Both the position numbers and the translations under genes were made by a program. The notes below the pieces were generated by a model. The model did no database searches. It had not been told where the DNA came from and was given only the letters and a program-made list of their open reading frames with translations. 64,000 bases of DNA from Xylona heveae TC161 (taxonomy: Eukaryota; Ascomycota; Xylonomycetes; Xylonales; Xylonaceae): assembly GCF_001619985.1 (NCBI RefSeq), contig NW_017264197.1, positions 1,612,001 through 1,676,000 on the forward strand. Reading direction: 5' to 3'. This document shows, piece after piece, positions 12,108 to 24,111 of this stretch (its first letter is position 1; each line of letters starts with the position of its first letter).

Positions 12108-12752
12108 TTCGGCCTTCGTTTCCAATGCTCTTTATCATGCTCCATTGTGGTCTAATGGCGCAGTAAAGAGGGCACCACGATCAATAGCTTAGGCATGAGC
12201 TTGCCATGAGCAGCTGATGAAGAGAAGAGACAGGGATATAGAGATATGGAAAACGATGGAGTTGCCCTAATTGGACAATGACATTTGATTTCCTTCGCGT
12301 CATATCGTGAGACGCGTTTGGCGCGCGATCACGTGCATAGCTTGTCAGAGCAGATTAATTAACGAATTCATAACTCAAGGGGGCGAGGGGGATGGACTAT
12401 GCTCATTGACTAAAAGATAGTACTTATTGCAATCAAATACTATTCGTCAAACAATTGAATTGGGAGATTACAATTCATTATACTGGTGATGGGTGACAGG
12501 TGTTGAACACAGTCCCCAAGACCCTTGTGGCGCAGCAAGAGACCTGACGCCATTTCTGGGTCCATCAGCCCAACTACTTTTATTGTTGATCGCCAGGCAA
12601 CGCACTCCCTCGTGATTCAATGTCAGCGCTCATGGACCCAATTTAAATCATTTATCATTGTTCTCGATCCCATGATATATTTTCCCCATTGACAATCCAT
12701 CTTGACTTTCTGTTTCCTTGAATAAGCCGTTGTTTACAGCATCAGCGCAAAG
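12108..12752. promoter_or_regulatory. Divergent promoter with ACGCGT and E2F-like sequence
   Basis: The 645-bp divergent region between the DUF2439 gene and the BAR-SH3 gene has ACGCGT at 12312-12317, running into TTTGGCGC at 12317-12324 (E2F/MBF-like), and CACGTG just after (12331-12336). The ACGCGT lies 205 bp from the DUF2439 start, almost the same spacing as at polymerase eta. S-phase control is an inference. Confidence 0.4.
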
Positions 12753-14515
12753 ATGCTGACTGTCAAACGTGGCATTGGGAGACTGGTCCCGAAGAGCGTA
12801 GACGCTTCTGAGGTCGCCACCCTGATTAAAGACTTTGACAATGCCGACAAAATGTTAGCTAAGGTAAGTGTCATTGAGAGAATTAAGATTCTGCGATGTC
12901 TTGTCGTTGACACAGTGGCCAGATTGTCGATGGCTCAAAAGCTTGGAGAGATGGTTGGATCGCAATCTTGACAACACAGTCCAATCTAGCAAACGAATTT
13001 GATTCGTTATACAATCCAATTGTTGGTGCAGGAGATTATTCAGGACCTGCGCCGGCTCAGACACCGCAGATTAATATCGATCGGACCAATAGTCTCAAAG
13101 AAGCCTACAATGAAGTGAAGGCCGATTTGCTTGAGGAGGTCAATAAAATTGACGGCCAATTGATTCGTCCTGCGATGAATGCCAGAGACTCTCTTCAGCC
13201 GATGAAAAAAACCATCAAGCGGAGAGAAGAGAAGAAGGTTTGTAGATGGACCTCAGTCCCTCCTTTGTGGAATGCATCGGTCCTGACAAGGCTACTAGCT
13301 CGACTTTGAGCGGGCGCAAAATCGTTTCGAGGGGTACAGGAAAAAGACGAGTCGATCAGATCGCGAAGTTGCGAATATGGCAAAAGCTGAGGAGGAACTT
13401 CATCGGGCTACTGAAGTAAATATCTCAATCGAGCCAGGTATTACATTGCGCAGTCGCTGACTTAGATTTAGGAATACAATACAGCAGATGATCGTTTGAA
13501 ATCGGCCTTGCCGCCTCTTCTGGCCGCTATTTTCTCCCTTCTACCGGAATTTTTGGCGTCCCAAGTTATGACGCAGAATACACTTTTGGCACAAGTATAC
13601 ACTGTTCTCCACAATTACTGTCAACAGCATGGATTCCAGTCTCCTCCACCCGGAATGGAGCAGGTTGTCTCGGCTTGGGAGGAATCCTTCAAACCGCTTC
13701 AAGCTGAGGCAGAAGGAGGCTTGAAGACGCTGGCCAACGGCAAGGCGGTGCAGCAGCCAATGGAACTTACTCAGCAATCTCGTGGAGGCAGTCTCACTGG
13801 GCTCAATATCCGCAATGGCTTTGCTCAGCGACGGGCGAGCAGTCAATCCACCACTCAACGTCCATCACTATCACCCTCACCATCATCTTCCCGTCTCGAT
13901 CGTGCTGAATCACCGCCTCCGCCCCTTCCGGGTGCTAGACCCAGGATTGGCGGCCTTTCGCCATCGCGCTCGCCATCATATGGAGGGTCATCTGCTCCAC
14001 CGCTCCCGGGCCCCAGACCGAAGATTGGGTCCTTATCTCCATCACCATCAGCCTCTCACAATGATTCGTATACCCCACCTCTGCCCGGACCCCGGCCCAA
14101 AATTGGAACTCACTCTTCGGCCTCCTCGTCGACGATGCTTTCCAGGGCCATCTCTCCAAAGCCAGGCTTCGCTACTCCTTCCAGCGGCGAGTATTACACC
14201 CCTTCATTAGAACCGACTCAGTCGTCTTCTGCTCAATCAAATGATTACTTCAACCGTGGCCGTAATCCTTCGTCTTCGGCAACCTCGCCGATGCCGGCAA
14301 AGAAGAAGCCGCCACCACCTCCCCCAAAGAAAAAGCCAACGTTCAATTACGTCGTTGCCATATACGATTTTACGGGCCAAAACAAAGGGGATTTGTCCTT
14401 TCAAGAAGGCGATCGCATTCGCGTGATCAAAGAGACATCAGACGCTGGTTGGTTTCAGGGAGAATTGCGGGGCGTGACGGGAACATACCCGGGCAATTAC
14501 TGCCAACCTGCATGA
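12753..14515 (+). CDS. rvs167: Rvs167/Hob1-type BAR-SH3 amphiphysin
   Basis: Four exons (12753-12863, 12923-13237, 13299-13415, 13472-14515) give 528 residues, all introns phase 0 and 56-61 bp. Residues 1 to about 245 are an N-BAR domain: KDFDNADKMLAK, IVDGSKAWRDGW, LDFERAQNRFEGYRKK and the EEYNTADDRLK helix start. A long Ser/Pro-rich linker holds three similar PPLPG(A/P)RP(R/K)IG blocks and a PPPPPPKKK run. The C terminus is an SH3 domain (YVVAIYDFTGQNKGDLSF, GWFQGEL, TYPGNY). Family knowledge: Rvs167 with Rvs161 tubulates membrane at endocytic actin patches and the SH3 binds proline-rich actin regulators. The assignment is firm. Confidence 0.95.
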
Positions 14516-15260
14516 AAATGAAAGAGCAGCATAACACCTTGTCGGACACAACGCTATAGAATTGCATAATAAAAAGTTTGATTGCACACTAATTTATGAT
14601 TCCACCTAAAACCAGAAAATATTTGCGCAAAATCGTAGGCCAGCATGGTCAGATCGTGTCTCTTTTGCTTAGTGCTTTGAACGTCGACACATGTCCACAA
14701 CATTGGCTCAGTGACAGGAAAACACATCCTTGGCCTCGCATTTATTTTTTTGCCTAGTTGGGCAGGACACGAATCGCCCGATCCAAGTAATCTCAAAATT
14801 TATTGCTCCAAAATATAGACCAAAATGGGTAGGCTATTGCGAATGAGTCAAATGGTCGAATATTCGCAATGTGAATATACCGGAAATGGATAAAATGATA
14901 CAGCGTCGAGTCATCGAGGAACAGGCTGAGTAGAGACTAGATAGCGTCGATGCCAAATCACATTTCTATTCTGGTGCGTCAGGGGCTGGTCAAGCATTAG
15001 TCAAAACCGAATATAGATTTAAAAAAAGGCATTCAGTCAGACTGGCTGTTGATAAAACTGACTCGTTTGGATACTTTTTGCTCGGGTGTTGGATGCCTGA
15101 CGTAAGTTCCCGCGGTGTCATCATTCGCATCACCAAACATTAAAAAAAGTTCCTACCGCAGTATTTTAAGTGCCTTTGTTGCGCTACAATCCCTTTTTCG
15201 CAACCTTTAACTTTCATTAAAGAAAATAATACATCAAGAGAGGAGTAAAAACCTAGGAGA
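14516..15260. other. Intergenic, no gene seen
   Basis: Between the BAR-SH3 gene and the Vms1 gene, same strand. An AATAAA-type signal is present near 14565. The rest looks like 3' and 5' flanks with no coding signal. Confidence 0.6.
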
Positions 15261-17503
15261 ATGGCGCAAAAAGGGGAGGAGATTTGGAAACGCCCGCTTT
15301 ATGGTACGTGCAGTCGCAACTGTCGCATTCCCTGCGGGGTGTTTGGAACTCTAGGCTCTTGTCGCCTCAGAAATACGCTCTACGTTCAACCAGACATTTG
15401 ATTCTTTAAGCCATGTTGCTGACAGAGACTGAAACAGCATTTGACCTCCCGCAAGAAATCCTCACAACGATACAGCCAAAGGGGGACGCATTAGCAAGGA
15501 GCACCGGCCTAGAAGACAAAGCAGACGATAGGTTGACGACAGAGCAACGATCGACTACTCAAGACGCAAGCAGAACCAATGGTACAGAAGACGACGCACG
15601 CAAGACTTCCACCGCAACATCTTGCGCATTATGTGGAGTCAGTTATGCGACAGTGCAAGAACAGCGTGATCACGTCCGGTCGGACTTTCACGGTTATAAT
15701 GTGAAGCAGAAGATCAAGGGGGCGCGGGCTGTTACGGAGACAGAATTCGAGAAACTCGTAGATGGTATGTTTAGGCAGATATCTTTGGATAGGGACAGGG
15801 ATGGAAGCTTATACGGGCTAACAGATCTCAACGAGAGCATTTCTGGCTCTGATTCTTCCGATTCGGACGAAGACGAGGACAACGCCAAATCAAAGGACAA
15901 CATGCTGATTCCACTACTCAAGAAGCAAGCAAATATATCCAATGACGATGAGGACGATTTCGGGCGGCCTAGGAAACGTGGCTCTGGCAAACAACCCCTT
16001 CTGTGGTTTACTTCTCCGAGCCTCCCATCCAACACATCAATGGGGATCTATCGCGCAATATTCACAGACGAAGAACAGGATGAGGAGGGTCATATTGTCG
16101 ATACACTACGAAATAAGCAACTCGCGCCTATCCCCGTACCAAAAGCATCTTCCACCGACGAAGCTCCAGCGCCCTCTCCTCTCGACATTCCTCACGTCTT
16201 CCTTTGCATGACTGGCGGCGGCCACTTCGCCGCCATGATTGTGTCACTTGCACCAAAAGTCGGTAAGAAAGGAGGCGTCGAAGAGCGCCAGGCAACGGTC
16301 CTCGCGCACAAGACTTTCCACAGATATACCACGCGTCGAAAACAAGGTGGTGCACAATCAGCAAATGACTCTGCTAAGGGCGCCGCACACTCGGCTGGTT
16401 CATCTCTGCGACGATACAACGAGGCGGCACTCACGGCTGAAGTCCGTCAGTTACTCCTGGAATGGAAAGACCTCATTGATACCTCGCAACTCCTCTTTAT
16501 CCGCGCGACTGGTACCACCAGCCGGCGCACCCTGTTCGGTCCTTATGACGGGCAAATCCTCCGCCACAATGACCCCCGCATTCGCGGATTTCCATTTAGC
16601 ACTCGGCGCGCCACACAATCCGAGCTAATGCGGGCTTTTATCGAGTTGACCCGCGTCAAAGTCAGCCAAGTCGACGAGGCCGCTCTGGCCGCCGCCGAAG
16701 CAGCGCAAGCCTCCAAACGACCCTCGAAGCCATCCACCCCAAAACCCTCCAGCGGCCAATCCACCCCCGCCAAACCATCCAAAGAAGACGAGGACAAAGC
16801 CTTTCACACCTCCCAACTTCAATCCCTTATCCGCCGCCAAAAAGCCCCCGGCGTACTCTCCTACCTGTCCAAAAACTCCATCCCCAAAGACTTTACATTC
16901 TTTCCTGCCTCTACTCAACAAAACCACCATGCGCCTACCCCTCTACATCTCGCTGCAAGTGTCAACTCACCTGCCGTTGTCATTGCGCTCTTAACCAAGT
17001 CTGAACACGACCCCACCATCCTCAACGGCGAAGGAAAAACTCCCTTTGACCTTGCCGGTGACCGGTCTACACGCGACGCCTTCCGGGTCGCACGTCACGA
17101 ACTCGGTGAAAACCGATGGGACTGGGAAAAGTCTCGTATTCCGCAGGCAATGAGCAAAACCGACGCAGATCGGCGCGAGGAGCGCGAACGGAAGCAAGCC
17201 GATGATGCAGAGTCCGAACGACGCCGCGTTGAAAAGGAGAGATTAAGAAGAGAAGCCAAAGAGGCGGAGGAGAAGGAAACCGCCAGAAAGATGGCCGGTG
17301 GAAGAGTCGTGGGCAACGGCACCAGGATAGGTAACGGTCCAAGCGGCGGGTTAGGAATCCTAGGACAGCTGGAAAAGACCGCAACGGAAAGGAGAGAGGA
17401 GGAAATGAGAGGGATGACCCCCGAGATGAGAATGCGCTTGGAAAGAGAACGCAGAGCACGCGCCGCTGAGGAGAGAATTCGGAGAATGCAGCAGCGTGGA
17501 TGA
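15261..17503 (+). CDS. vms1: Vms1/ANKZF1-type peptidyl-tRNA hydrolase of ribosome quality control
   Basis: Two exons, 15261-15303 and 15438-17503, give 702 residues. The first exon is only 43 nt. Splicing it in produces RPLYAFDLPQEIL, the typical N terminus of fungal Vms1; the ATG at 15413 lies inside the 134-bp intron and is not the start. Seen: C2H2 finger near 77-99 (CALC...HVRSDFHGYN), the VLRF1 domain with the KQGGAQ loop near 316 that holds the catalytic glutamine in this family, ankyrin-like repeats (PTPLHLAASVNSPAVV, GKTPFDLAGD), a charged coiled coil, and a C-terminal VIM motif RARAAEERIRRM that binds Cdc48/p97. Family knowledge: it releases stalled nascent chains from 60S subunits and protects mitochondria. 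Confidence 0.95.
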
Positions 17504-18235
17504 GGGTCTTGATCTTTGAGTGTTATGATGTTTATTATAGAGTCATGTTGAAAAGAGCAAGGAACGGTGTAGCATACCCATATATATTCACTTATTGTAC
17601 ACTGAATATAGATTGATGAATCTCAAAACTCGCGGGCCATGTTTGATCCTATTGATCCTTGGTTATACGATACCAACACAGTGAAGCCTGCATATCTTCC
17701 CTGTATCGTGAATACTCTAGTTGCAGCGCGGTGGCAGCACTCATTTACTACTATATCGGTCACAATGGGGATTAAATATCCAGTATCTTCACATATCAAT
17801 TCTCTACCGTCATTCATCTATCCAAAATATATCTAAATTTTGTATATAATTGACAAACTCGTAGACCGAGCTGGAAACCACTCGTCGCGGACCAGCTCCT
17901 TTCCTCATCGAGGCGGCTTCTACCGTATGCGGAAAGAACGACTGCATATACCGGCAAACACGACCCTATGTGCCCCTCTTTCCTTTTTATCTGACAGACG
18001 TCTATATAACCTCGTGGTTCTCCCTCGAACGAACACGTCTTCGTTTACTCTATCAAGTCAACGTTGCATCCGCAATGGAAAAACTTCTAACAGTTGATCA
18101 TTCCTGATTTCAATGCTCATTATATAATCCTTGTCTGTATAAACAAAAGAAACAGGCGAAAGCGAAATGTTCGGGATTTTTTAACACTTTGGGACAGTCA
18201 TCCTTCTATCACCGGTCCAAGGGCGCGACAAAACC
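17504..18235. other. Intergenic, no gene seen
   Basis: A/T-rich flank after the Vms1 gene. Short frames only. It leads into a zone of decayed genes. Confidence 0.5.
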
Positions 18236-19832
18236 ATGGAAGAATACCACAACAAGGGCATTGCGGATTCCCCGCATGACGAGAATAACACTAACAAGGA
18301 CATTGTTATGTTGGAGGCGACGGAAGAGATCGAAAAATTGAAGAAGAACGGAACGAAAGTGGCAGAGCAAAAATGCCAGCGATTGGAAGGACGAGAGTGT
18401 TCTGAAAGCGGCTCTCAAGCGATTTGAAACACAGAAGTTATGATGTTAGAAAGCAGGTAAGAAATGAAGTTCATGTATAGCACGAATGTATCCTAGAAAG
18501 AGGGAGGACCGAGCTGACAAAGTCTGCGTGAAAGGAAGAATTTGCAAATTTGAAGAGCCATGAGTCCATGACCTTATTCTGGTGCACGAGTTTGCCGATC
18601 ACTATTCGCTTCAAGCGAAGAAGGAAATGACAGTATTGGGTTTACGAACGTGAGGAAGCGGCCCAAAATTCTTTCTGTGTCATGGCTTCTACAGTTGAAA
18701 GATGCTGAAAGAGGACGAAGACGTTCAGACTTCAGAGATCCGTCGCCGACGATCAATTACAAATGTAACACATAACCTTTACTGCTTAGTCACTCGAACA
18801 TTTTATGAGTCTGGAAATTCTCTTTTAAAGCAGAGAGGTCGTTGGTCCCTGCTCCGGATCCATACTACAATGCCATCGAGATACTGGCGAAGAAAAGGCA
18901 GAAGAAAGCAACTGGTGTACTTGAATCACTGGCAGAAAGTGCTATCTCTGGAAGTTTCAAAGACAGCGTGGAAAAGAAGCTGGAGCGGCTCGAAAATAAT
19001 ATTTCACTTCTCAGAAGTGTAATAAAAGATGAAGTGCACATGGAAGCTTCCGACATGATTCGAAAGGCTCAGGTCGATGACCAATTGAGGGTCTATCGGA
19101 ACAATCTAATTGTCGCCGTTCTCGAGAAGCGGATTAAGCTTCAAAATGTTAAGGGCTCTTATTTTGAAGGCCCGGGAAGCCCAAGTAAAGGGCACTCGAC
19201 CACTCGTCAGCAACAATTGACTTTGCAAAAACTGTGAAGACCCTAGAAGCAGGCACTTAACAAGCAAGACTCTTTCACAAATCCATGGTCAAGGAGCAAA
19301 TAAAAATGTATCGGGGAAAGTTCGTTGTCGCTATCCTAGAGAAGTTGATGAAGCAAAACAAGGCAAAGGGGTCGCTGGAAGCCCAAACAAGGGACACTCC
19401 ACCACCCGGCAACAGCAGTTTGCAAAGTCTTTGACAGTCGAAAATCTCCGGGCAGCGAAAATCCCGGTGCAGAATCTTCCAATTCTGCACAAGGCAGATA
19501 GGGTAATGCTCCCTTCCGGTCTCCTATCGTTTCCTCTCCTATAGAGTTCGGAAAAGAAGCAGTGTTACTGACAATAGTCTGATACTTAGATCATACGGGA
19601 ACGCAACCAGGCTGCCCACGATACGACCGTTTCCTTCGCAAGGCTCCTCATGGCCGAGGAGGAGAGAGACCCCGAAGCCGTCGAGTATGAATTGTGGGCG
19701 GATCTTTTTCTCTTTCTTCAGGGCAAGACAATTCCTGAGGTGGCCGCCGAAGAAGAAGAAGAGGAAGCTCTAGTGCAAGAGCTACGGAAAGCTGTCAAGG
19801 AGTTCAACGTACACCAGGCTAGGAACACATGA
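18236..19832 (+). pseudogene. Decayed gene of an unrecognised fungal family with internal duplication
   Basis: Coding-like pieces appear in order but not in one frame. They are an acidic start (18236-18372), a helix-rich stretch from 18842 (YYNAIEILAKKRQKK, LERLENNISLLRSVIKDEV), and an acidic C-terminal piece (19591-19832) reached across a plausible intron (donor GTAATG at 19503, acceptor near 19590). A segment is present twice: 19072-19250 (YRNNLIVAVLEKRIKLQNVKG, then GSPSKGHSTTRQQQ) and 19286-19455 (YRGKFVVAILEKLMKQNKAKG, then GSPNKGHSTTRQQQ). The two copies differ by many bases. The first copy loses frame after the RQQQ motif and the second loses it just before GSPNKG. Another frame switch lies near 18370. 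I do not recognise the family. An exotic splicing pattern could rescue part of it, but two frame breaks in a duplicated block favour a pseudogene. Confidence 0.55.
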
Positions 19833-20883
19833 AAATGGCAGGTAAGAGTCAGTTTTCCGTTGCCACAAGAACACAGAAAAATTCCTAAATCGTGAGTTCG
19901 GTTATAGAGCTTACAGATTCGCCTCTCGCCCGACTTGTCTTCTGCCTGCCGCCACCCTCCAGGCCGCCTACCTACAGTCGCGCCATTTTTGTTCCCCCAA
20001 TATATTTTACGAAATATGTCCATTCGTCTCTATCCGACAATGTTTCTACCGTGGGGCAGCATTTCTGGGGTCGTGAACACGATAGTTCTGCTGCGTGGTC
20101 CGTTGTCCATAAGATTTTGAAAAGCTGCATCGTTTTGGAAACTTCATTCTATGTTTACGTTTCTCGGATTCTCACGGTCAGCCCTTGCATCATTTCGCTC
20201 GTCCCATGTTTAGTGCTGTTTAATCCTTTGTACTTGTTTCAGGCATTCGTGGAAACCGCCTCTCTGATGCGTTCCCGCGTTTCCTGCTCCTAGCAAGACA
20301 CTTCTCTCTTGTTTCAGAAGGTCCTAATGTGTTATGCTCACCAAGAAAGACTTTTCGATTTGTCTCTAATGGGACGTGCAGTCAAGCCCCTGTGTGCTTC
20401 ATAGCTCAGGAAATTCGACAGAAACGAAATGTCGATTTTACTTCTTTTTGCTTCTTATTCTTATTGGAGTTCTCTATGCTGGCTATGCCCTTGGGCTTCC
20501 CTGGCTTGTTATTTAAATGCCACGTTCAAGGTTTTAGCTCAACCTCAGATGCCCCTTCCTCTTCCTATATGTAAAGCGTTTTGCATGCTGGAACTCGCAA
20601 CCAAACAATAAGAAAAGTGATCAAAATCTACGAGTTCTAGTTGTCTGGATCAACCATTTTCTCTCTTAGTCACTAGCCAAAACTTCCCAAGTCACGCCGT
20701 CTGCTGATTTCTAGGTGCCGGCAATCTTTCAATAGTTGCAACAACGCAACAGCAAAACCTAATATCCTTTTACAGCATCAAAACTCCTGTAAGTTTTCCC
20801 GACGCAAATATTGTCTCTAATACGCATTGCTAACTGCTCAAATTTCCTTTATGAACACAGGCTACATCATAATCTCCACAGTT
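19833..20883. other. Intergenic, possibly more decayed coding sequence
   Basis: Short open frames on the plus strand (for example 19892-20293) lack recognisable features. The sequence is pyrimidine-rich. It lies between two gene remnants and may hold further debris, but I cannot support a feature. Confidence 0.4.
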
Positions 20884-21526
20884 ATGTCATTTCCGCTTCC
20901 TCCAGATGATGCAACCACTTCTGAAGTCCGCAGATATCTCAAAGCACTTACCCGAGATACTCTATACTTTGATGCTGGGACTGGACCTCAACTGGGAAGA
21001 CTCTGCGGGAATGTAATCAGAATTATTTCTACGAGCAGTTCGGTGGGTCCGACGCTGCGCATGATCTCTGGGTAGTTCTCAGACGCAGGAAAGACGCGGT
21101 CACGCGGCAAATGCTAGTATTGAGGACGCGGAGACCGAGTGTAAACGTGCAGAGACCGCTGTACCTGTATGTGTTTGTTTACTATGTTGTTATTTAGTAC
21201 CTTTGAACTGGTCTTTACGATCTTCGGCTCTTGTATATTCCGTCTTTTCCTTTCTTTTCCTTTCTTTTCCCTTCGACGGTACGCTTTTAACAGTCTTTTT
21301 TAATTATGGCTTGCATTATGGTAGACTGAAAATCAGAGAACAGTATCGCAGATTCGCCACGCAACGACTTTAGAGACATCTTATTGCCATCCTTGTCATT
21401 CTTTGCCGCTGCGGGGAATCTGGTCAGGCCTGATAATGCTGGAATCGATTGGACGATCAAGTTTTGTGTGGCGTTCGTACTTGCTGGATGGCTGGTTTCG
21501 CTATGGATTATTGTCTTCAGGCGTTG
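20884..21526 (+). pseudogene. Probable broken gene with C-terminal membrane segment
   Basis: Three coding-like pieces lie in order on the plus strand. From ATG 20884, a frame reads DDATTSEVRRYLKALTRDTLYF. It switches frame near 21010 into NQNYFYEQFGGSDAAHDLWV, which runs to a strong donor GTATGT at 21167. After an acceptor near 21323 comes KIREQYRRFATQRL. A second switch near 21358 gives a frame to 21526 reading FRDILLPSLSFFAAAGNLV and a hydrophobic CVAFVLAGWLVSLWIIVF segment. Each piece looks coding and the order makes sense, but at least two frame changes are needed. I do not recognise the family. Undetected small introns are the alternative explanation. Confidence 0.35.
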
Positions 21527-21989
21527 ACAGAAGGATGATACTTAAATGGCGAACAGTTAGTCTGTCTTACGTGGTGCTCTAGAGGACTTGAGTTAAAGGT
21601 ATTGCTTGAATGGGCTACTTGCTTTGCAGCAAATTTGTTTGTACGTTTGTATTGTGAAAAGTATGCTCTAAGTATCTGAGATGAACAAGCACTAGGGCTT
21701 AGCTATGAAATTCTACATTGTTATTTGATGAATTTCTTGTTTGACCGTTTAAAAGCTTCTTTTTCTTGTCCATACCAGAAAATTCATGGGAAAGCATATT
21801 TGGCTTTCCAGTAATTGGTGTGTACTTTTATGATAGTGCTTTGAAGGCACAACTTTGAAATTCTTGACTGTAGCTGTACTACCAAAAGCTAAGAGGCCTT
21901 GAATATATTTATGTGTTTGATTGATTGTTATTATACAGCCATAAAAATATTACTTTTTTGATGCATCTATAGTTGGTTGCCATCTAAGG
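21527..21989. other. Intergenic, AT-rich
   Basis: A/T-rich sequence between the broken gene and the 3' end of the permease gene. No gene seen. Confidence 0.6.
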
Positions 21990-24111
21990 CTAATATTTGA
22001 ACCGGAAATCAAGACGTTGATTACCTTCTGATTCTCTCGCCGAAAGATCATTTAGATATTCGTCTTTTTCCTCGCTCGTGTACGAACTCCATATCTTCTC
22101 TTTCTTGCGGTTCAGGTGGCGCAGATACTCGCGTTGGGCAATGAATGATACTAGAGACAGAGCGCATATGCTTATAAGCACCTTGTTTCCGGTCTTGTAA
22201 TACGGCTGGTCATTTGCACGGTATATCTCTTAACAAGGAAGGGTATGTTAGCTCGACATTTTGAAATCCGTAAATACAATAAAAGCTGTAATCCAAAAAA
22301 AGGAAAAAAAAAGGGGGTGGAGGAGAACTCCCCCCTGGCTTATTCGTGAAAGAAGTGAAAAGAGGTAGTATGAAATAACGATCGAAATAAAAGAAGGGAA
22401 AAAAATCAAAACTTACGAGAGCCTACAATTGCACCAACTTGTACAATGACATTGTACGTTGCAGCAGTAATGGCGCGTTTCTTGACATCAAATGTGTTTT
22501 CCGATATCCATGCTGACACAATGGGGTGGAAATACGGATAGCCAGAAATGAGAGTGGTGATGGCGAATCTGCCCCAGTTATGTCCGCCATTGGGAAGGGT
22601 GAGTAATGCCACAAGGAGTGGCAGGGACCAAAGCTCTCCGAAAAAGCAATGAAATGTCCGTTCGGTAAAATAGTCGCTGCTCTTGGCAAGAAGAAGCATG
22701 AGGATAACTTGAATAGCGGCGGAAGGAATCGACAGCATGTTTGCGTCAAAAGTCGAGAACCCGATTCGCTTCAATGTAAGAGACAAGTATGCTTGCACCG
22801 GATTTTGAGGAATATAAGCCACAAGCCCAATGAAATAGAGACCCCACATGGATTTGTCTTTCCATGTGTTAATAATGTCCCGTAGAGTGACCTTTTCATG
22901 GAGACGGGTCAAGCCTTTGGATGGGTCGTCACGTAACAGACGCTGTCATGATGATTTAGCTCTTTTTATTCCCTTTTCTTCCTTCATTGAAGCTACCACA
23001 GAGGCTGACACATGGAGACGCTTACATTTATCATAATGACCTCTTCACGCTCCGAATACCAGGGTCTGCGGACAAGGAAGCTCTCCGTGTTGACTGGAGA
23101 GCTGGGAAGATACAGAAAACTCTAAGTCGGAAGTGAGTCAGTTAGATTCCCAAAATGAATAATGTATATTTTTCTCGAAAGGAGGACTTACTATCAGGGC
23201 AATTGTAAAAGTGACAAGCCCTTCAATGAGAAAAAGCCAGAACCAGCCGGCCTTGCCACCCACTCCACGCATCTGAAGAATGCCAGCAGCTAAAAATGAC
23301 GATATTATGCGAGCAATCTAGAGGACAGGACCAGTATTAGCCATAGCAATTGGAAGAAACTGTTTTGTTTTCTTGACGAAATACATACATTAAGCGTTGA
23401 CCAGAACGCTGACAGTCGTAACGACAGCTCACTAGATTTGTAGAAGTACGTGGCAAAGAGAACCGTGCCGGGAAAAAAGCCGCCCTCAAAGGCACCGATT
23501 AAGGCTCTACAGATGTAGAAGGAAGCACGACCAGACATCCAAGCTTGGGCCCAGGAGACCACACTCCAGAACATCATCATAATCGGCAATATCTTTCTGA
23601 AGCCGAACCGCTTGATTGCTAGCTGTACCGGGAACTCCGCAGCAAGGAAGCATATCAATTGAATGGTGCTGCCCTAAAAGTTGTGCATAAATATCTCCTC
23701 AATTAAGATCTTTCCAGGACGAAAAATCCTACATTATTGTAATCGTTGGTCGTCAGGTGCAAATCGTTGAGCAAATTATCTGTGACAGCGTTTGAGATAT
23801 TCCCACGGTCAAGTTGGAGGCCGAAGAACTATCATGAGCATTAGCTATGGGGTTGACGAATGGATAACACATACCATAAGACAAAGCCATGAAAGAAGCA
23901 GCAAGTCTGTCTTCAGAACTACTCTGCGCTCTTCTTTTTCGGTCCATTTGGCATTTGGGTCAAAGCGATGATATCCTTCGTAGGTTTCGTGAGGTGGTAT
24001 AACGTCGTATACAACCTCTTGGTGGGAAGCTGTCGAATCCTCCGTCACAGGCACATCAACCACCTGCTGTGCATTACCCTCCCCTTTTCCAAGCGATGAA
24101 CTAACTGTCAT
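21990..24111 (-). CDS. MFS anion:cation symporter, Dal5/Soa1-like permease
   Basis: Seven exons (24111-23875, 23828-23733, 23673-23389, 23317-23192, 23121-23026, 22942-22417, 22228-21990) give 534 residues with all phases consistent. Introns are 46-188 bp; the last is the longest. Seen: a cytoplasmic acidic N terminus, the signature LQLDRGNISNAVTDNL after TM1, EFPVQLAIKRFGFRKILP, and the CRALIGAFEGGFFPGTV TM4 motif of the allantoate-permease (ACS) family. The tail, RKKEKIW...EEKDEYL...RLDFRFKY, is typical of fungal members. The family carries carboxylates, vitamins, allantoate or, in yeast Soa1 (YIL166C), sulfonates and inorganic sulfur. Because a TauD dioxygenase is divergently transcribed from the same 1.1-kb promoter, sulfonate uptake is the best guess. 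Confidence 0.9.

Noticed and set aside
16625-16930. Gly/Phe-rich antisense frame in the Vms1 gene
   Set aside because: Shadow of the Pro/Lys/Ser-rich coding sequence of Vms1.
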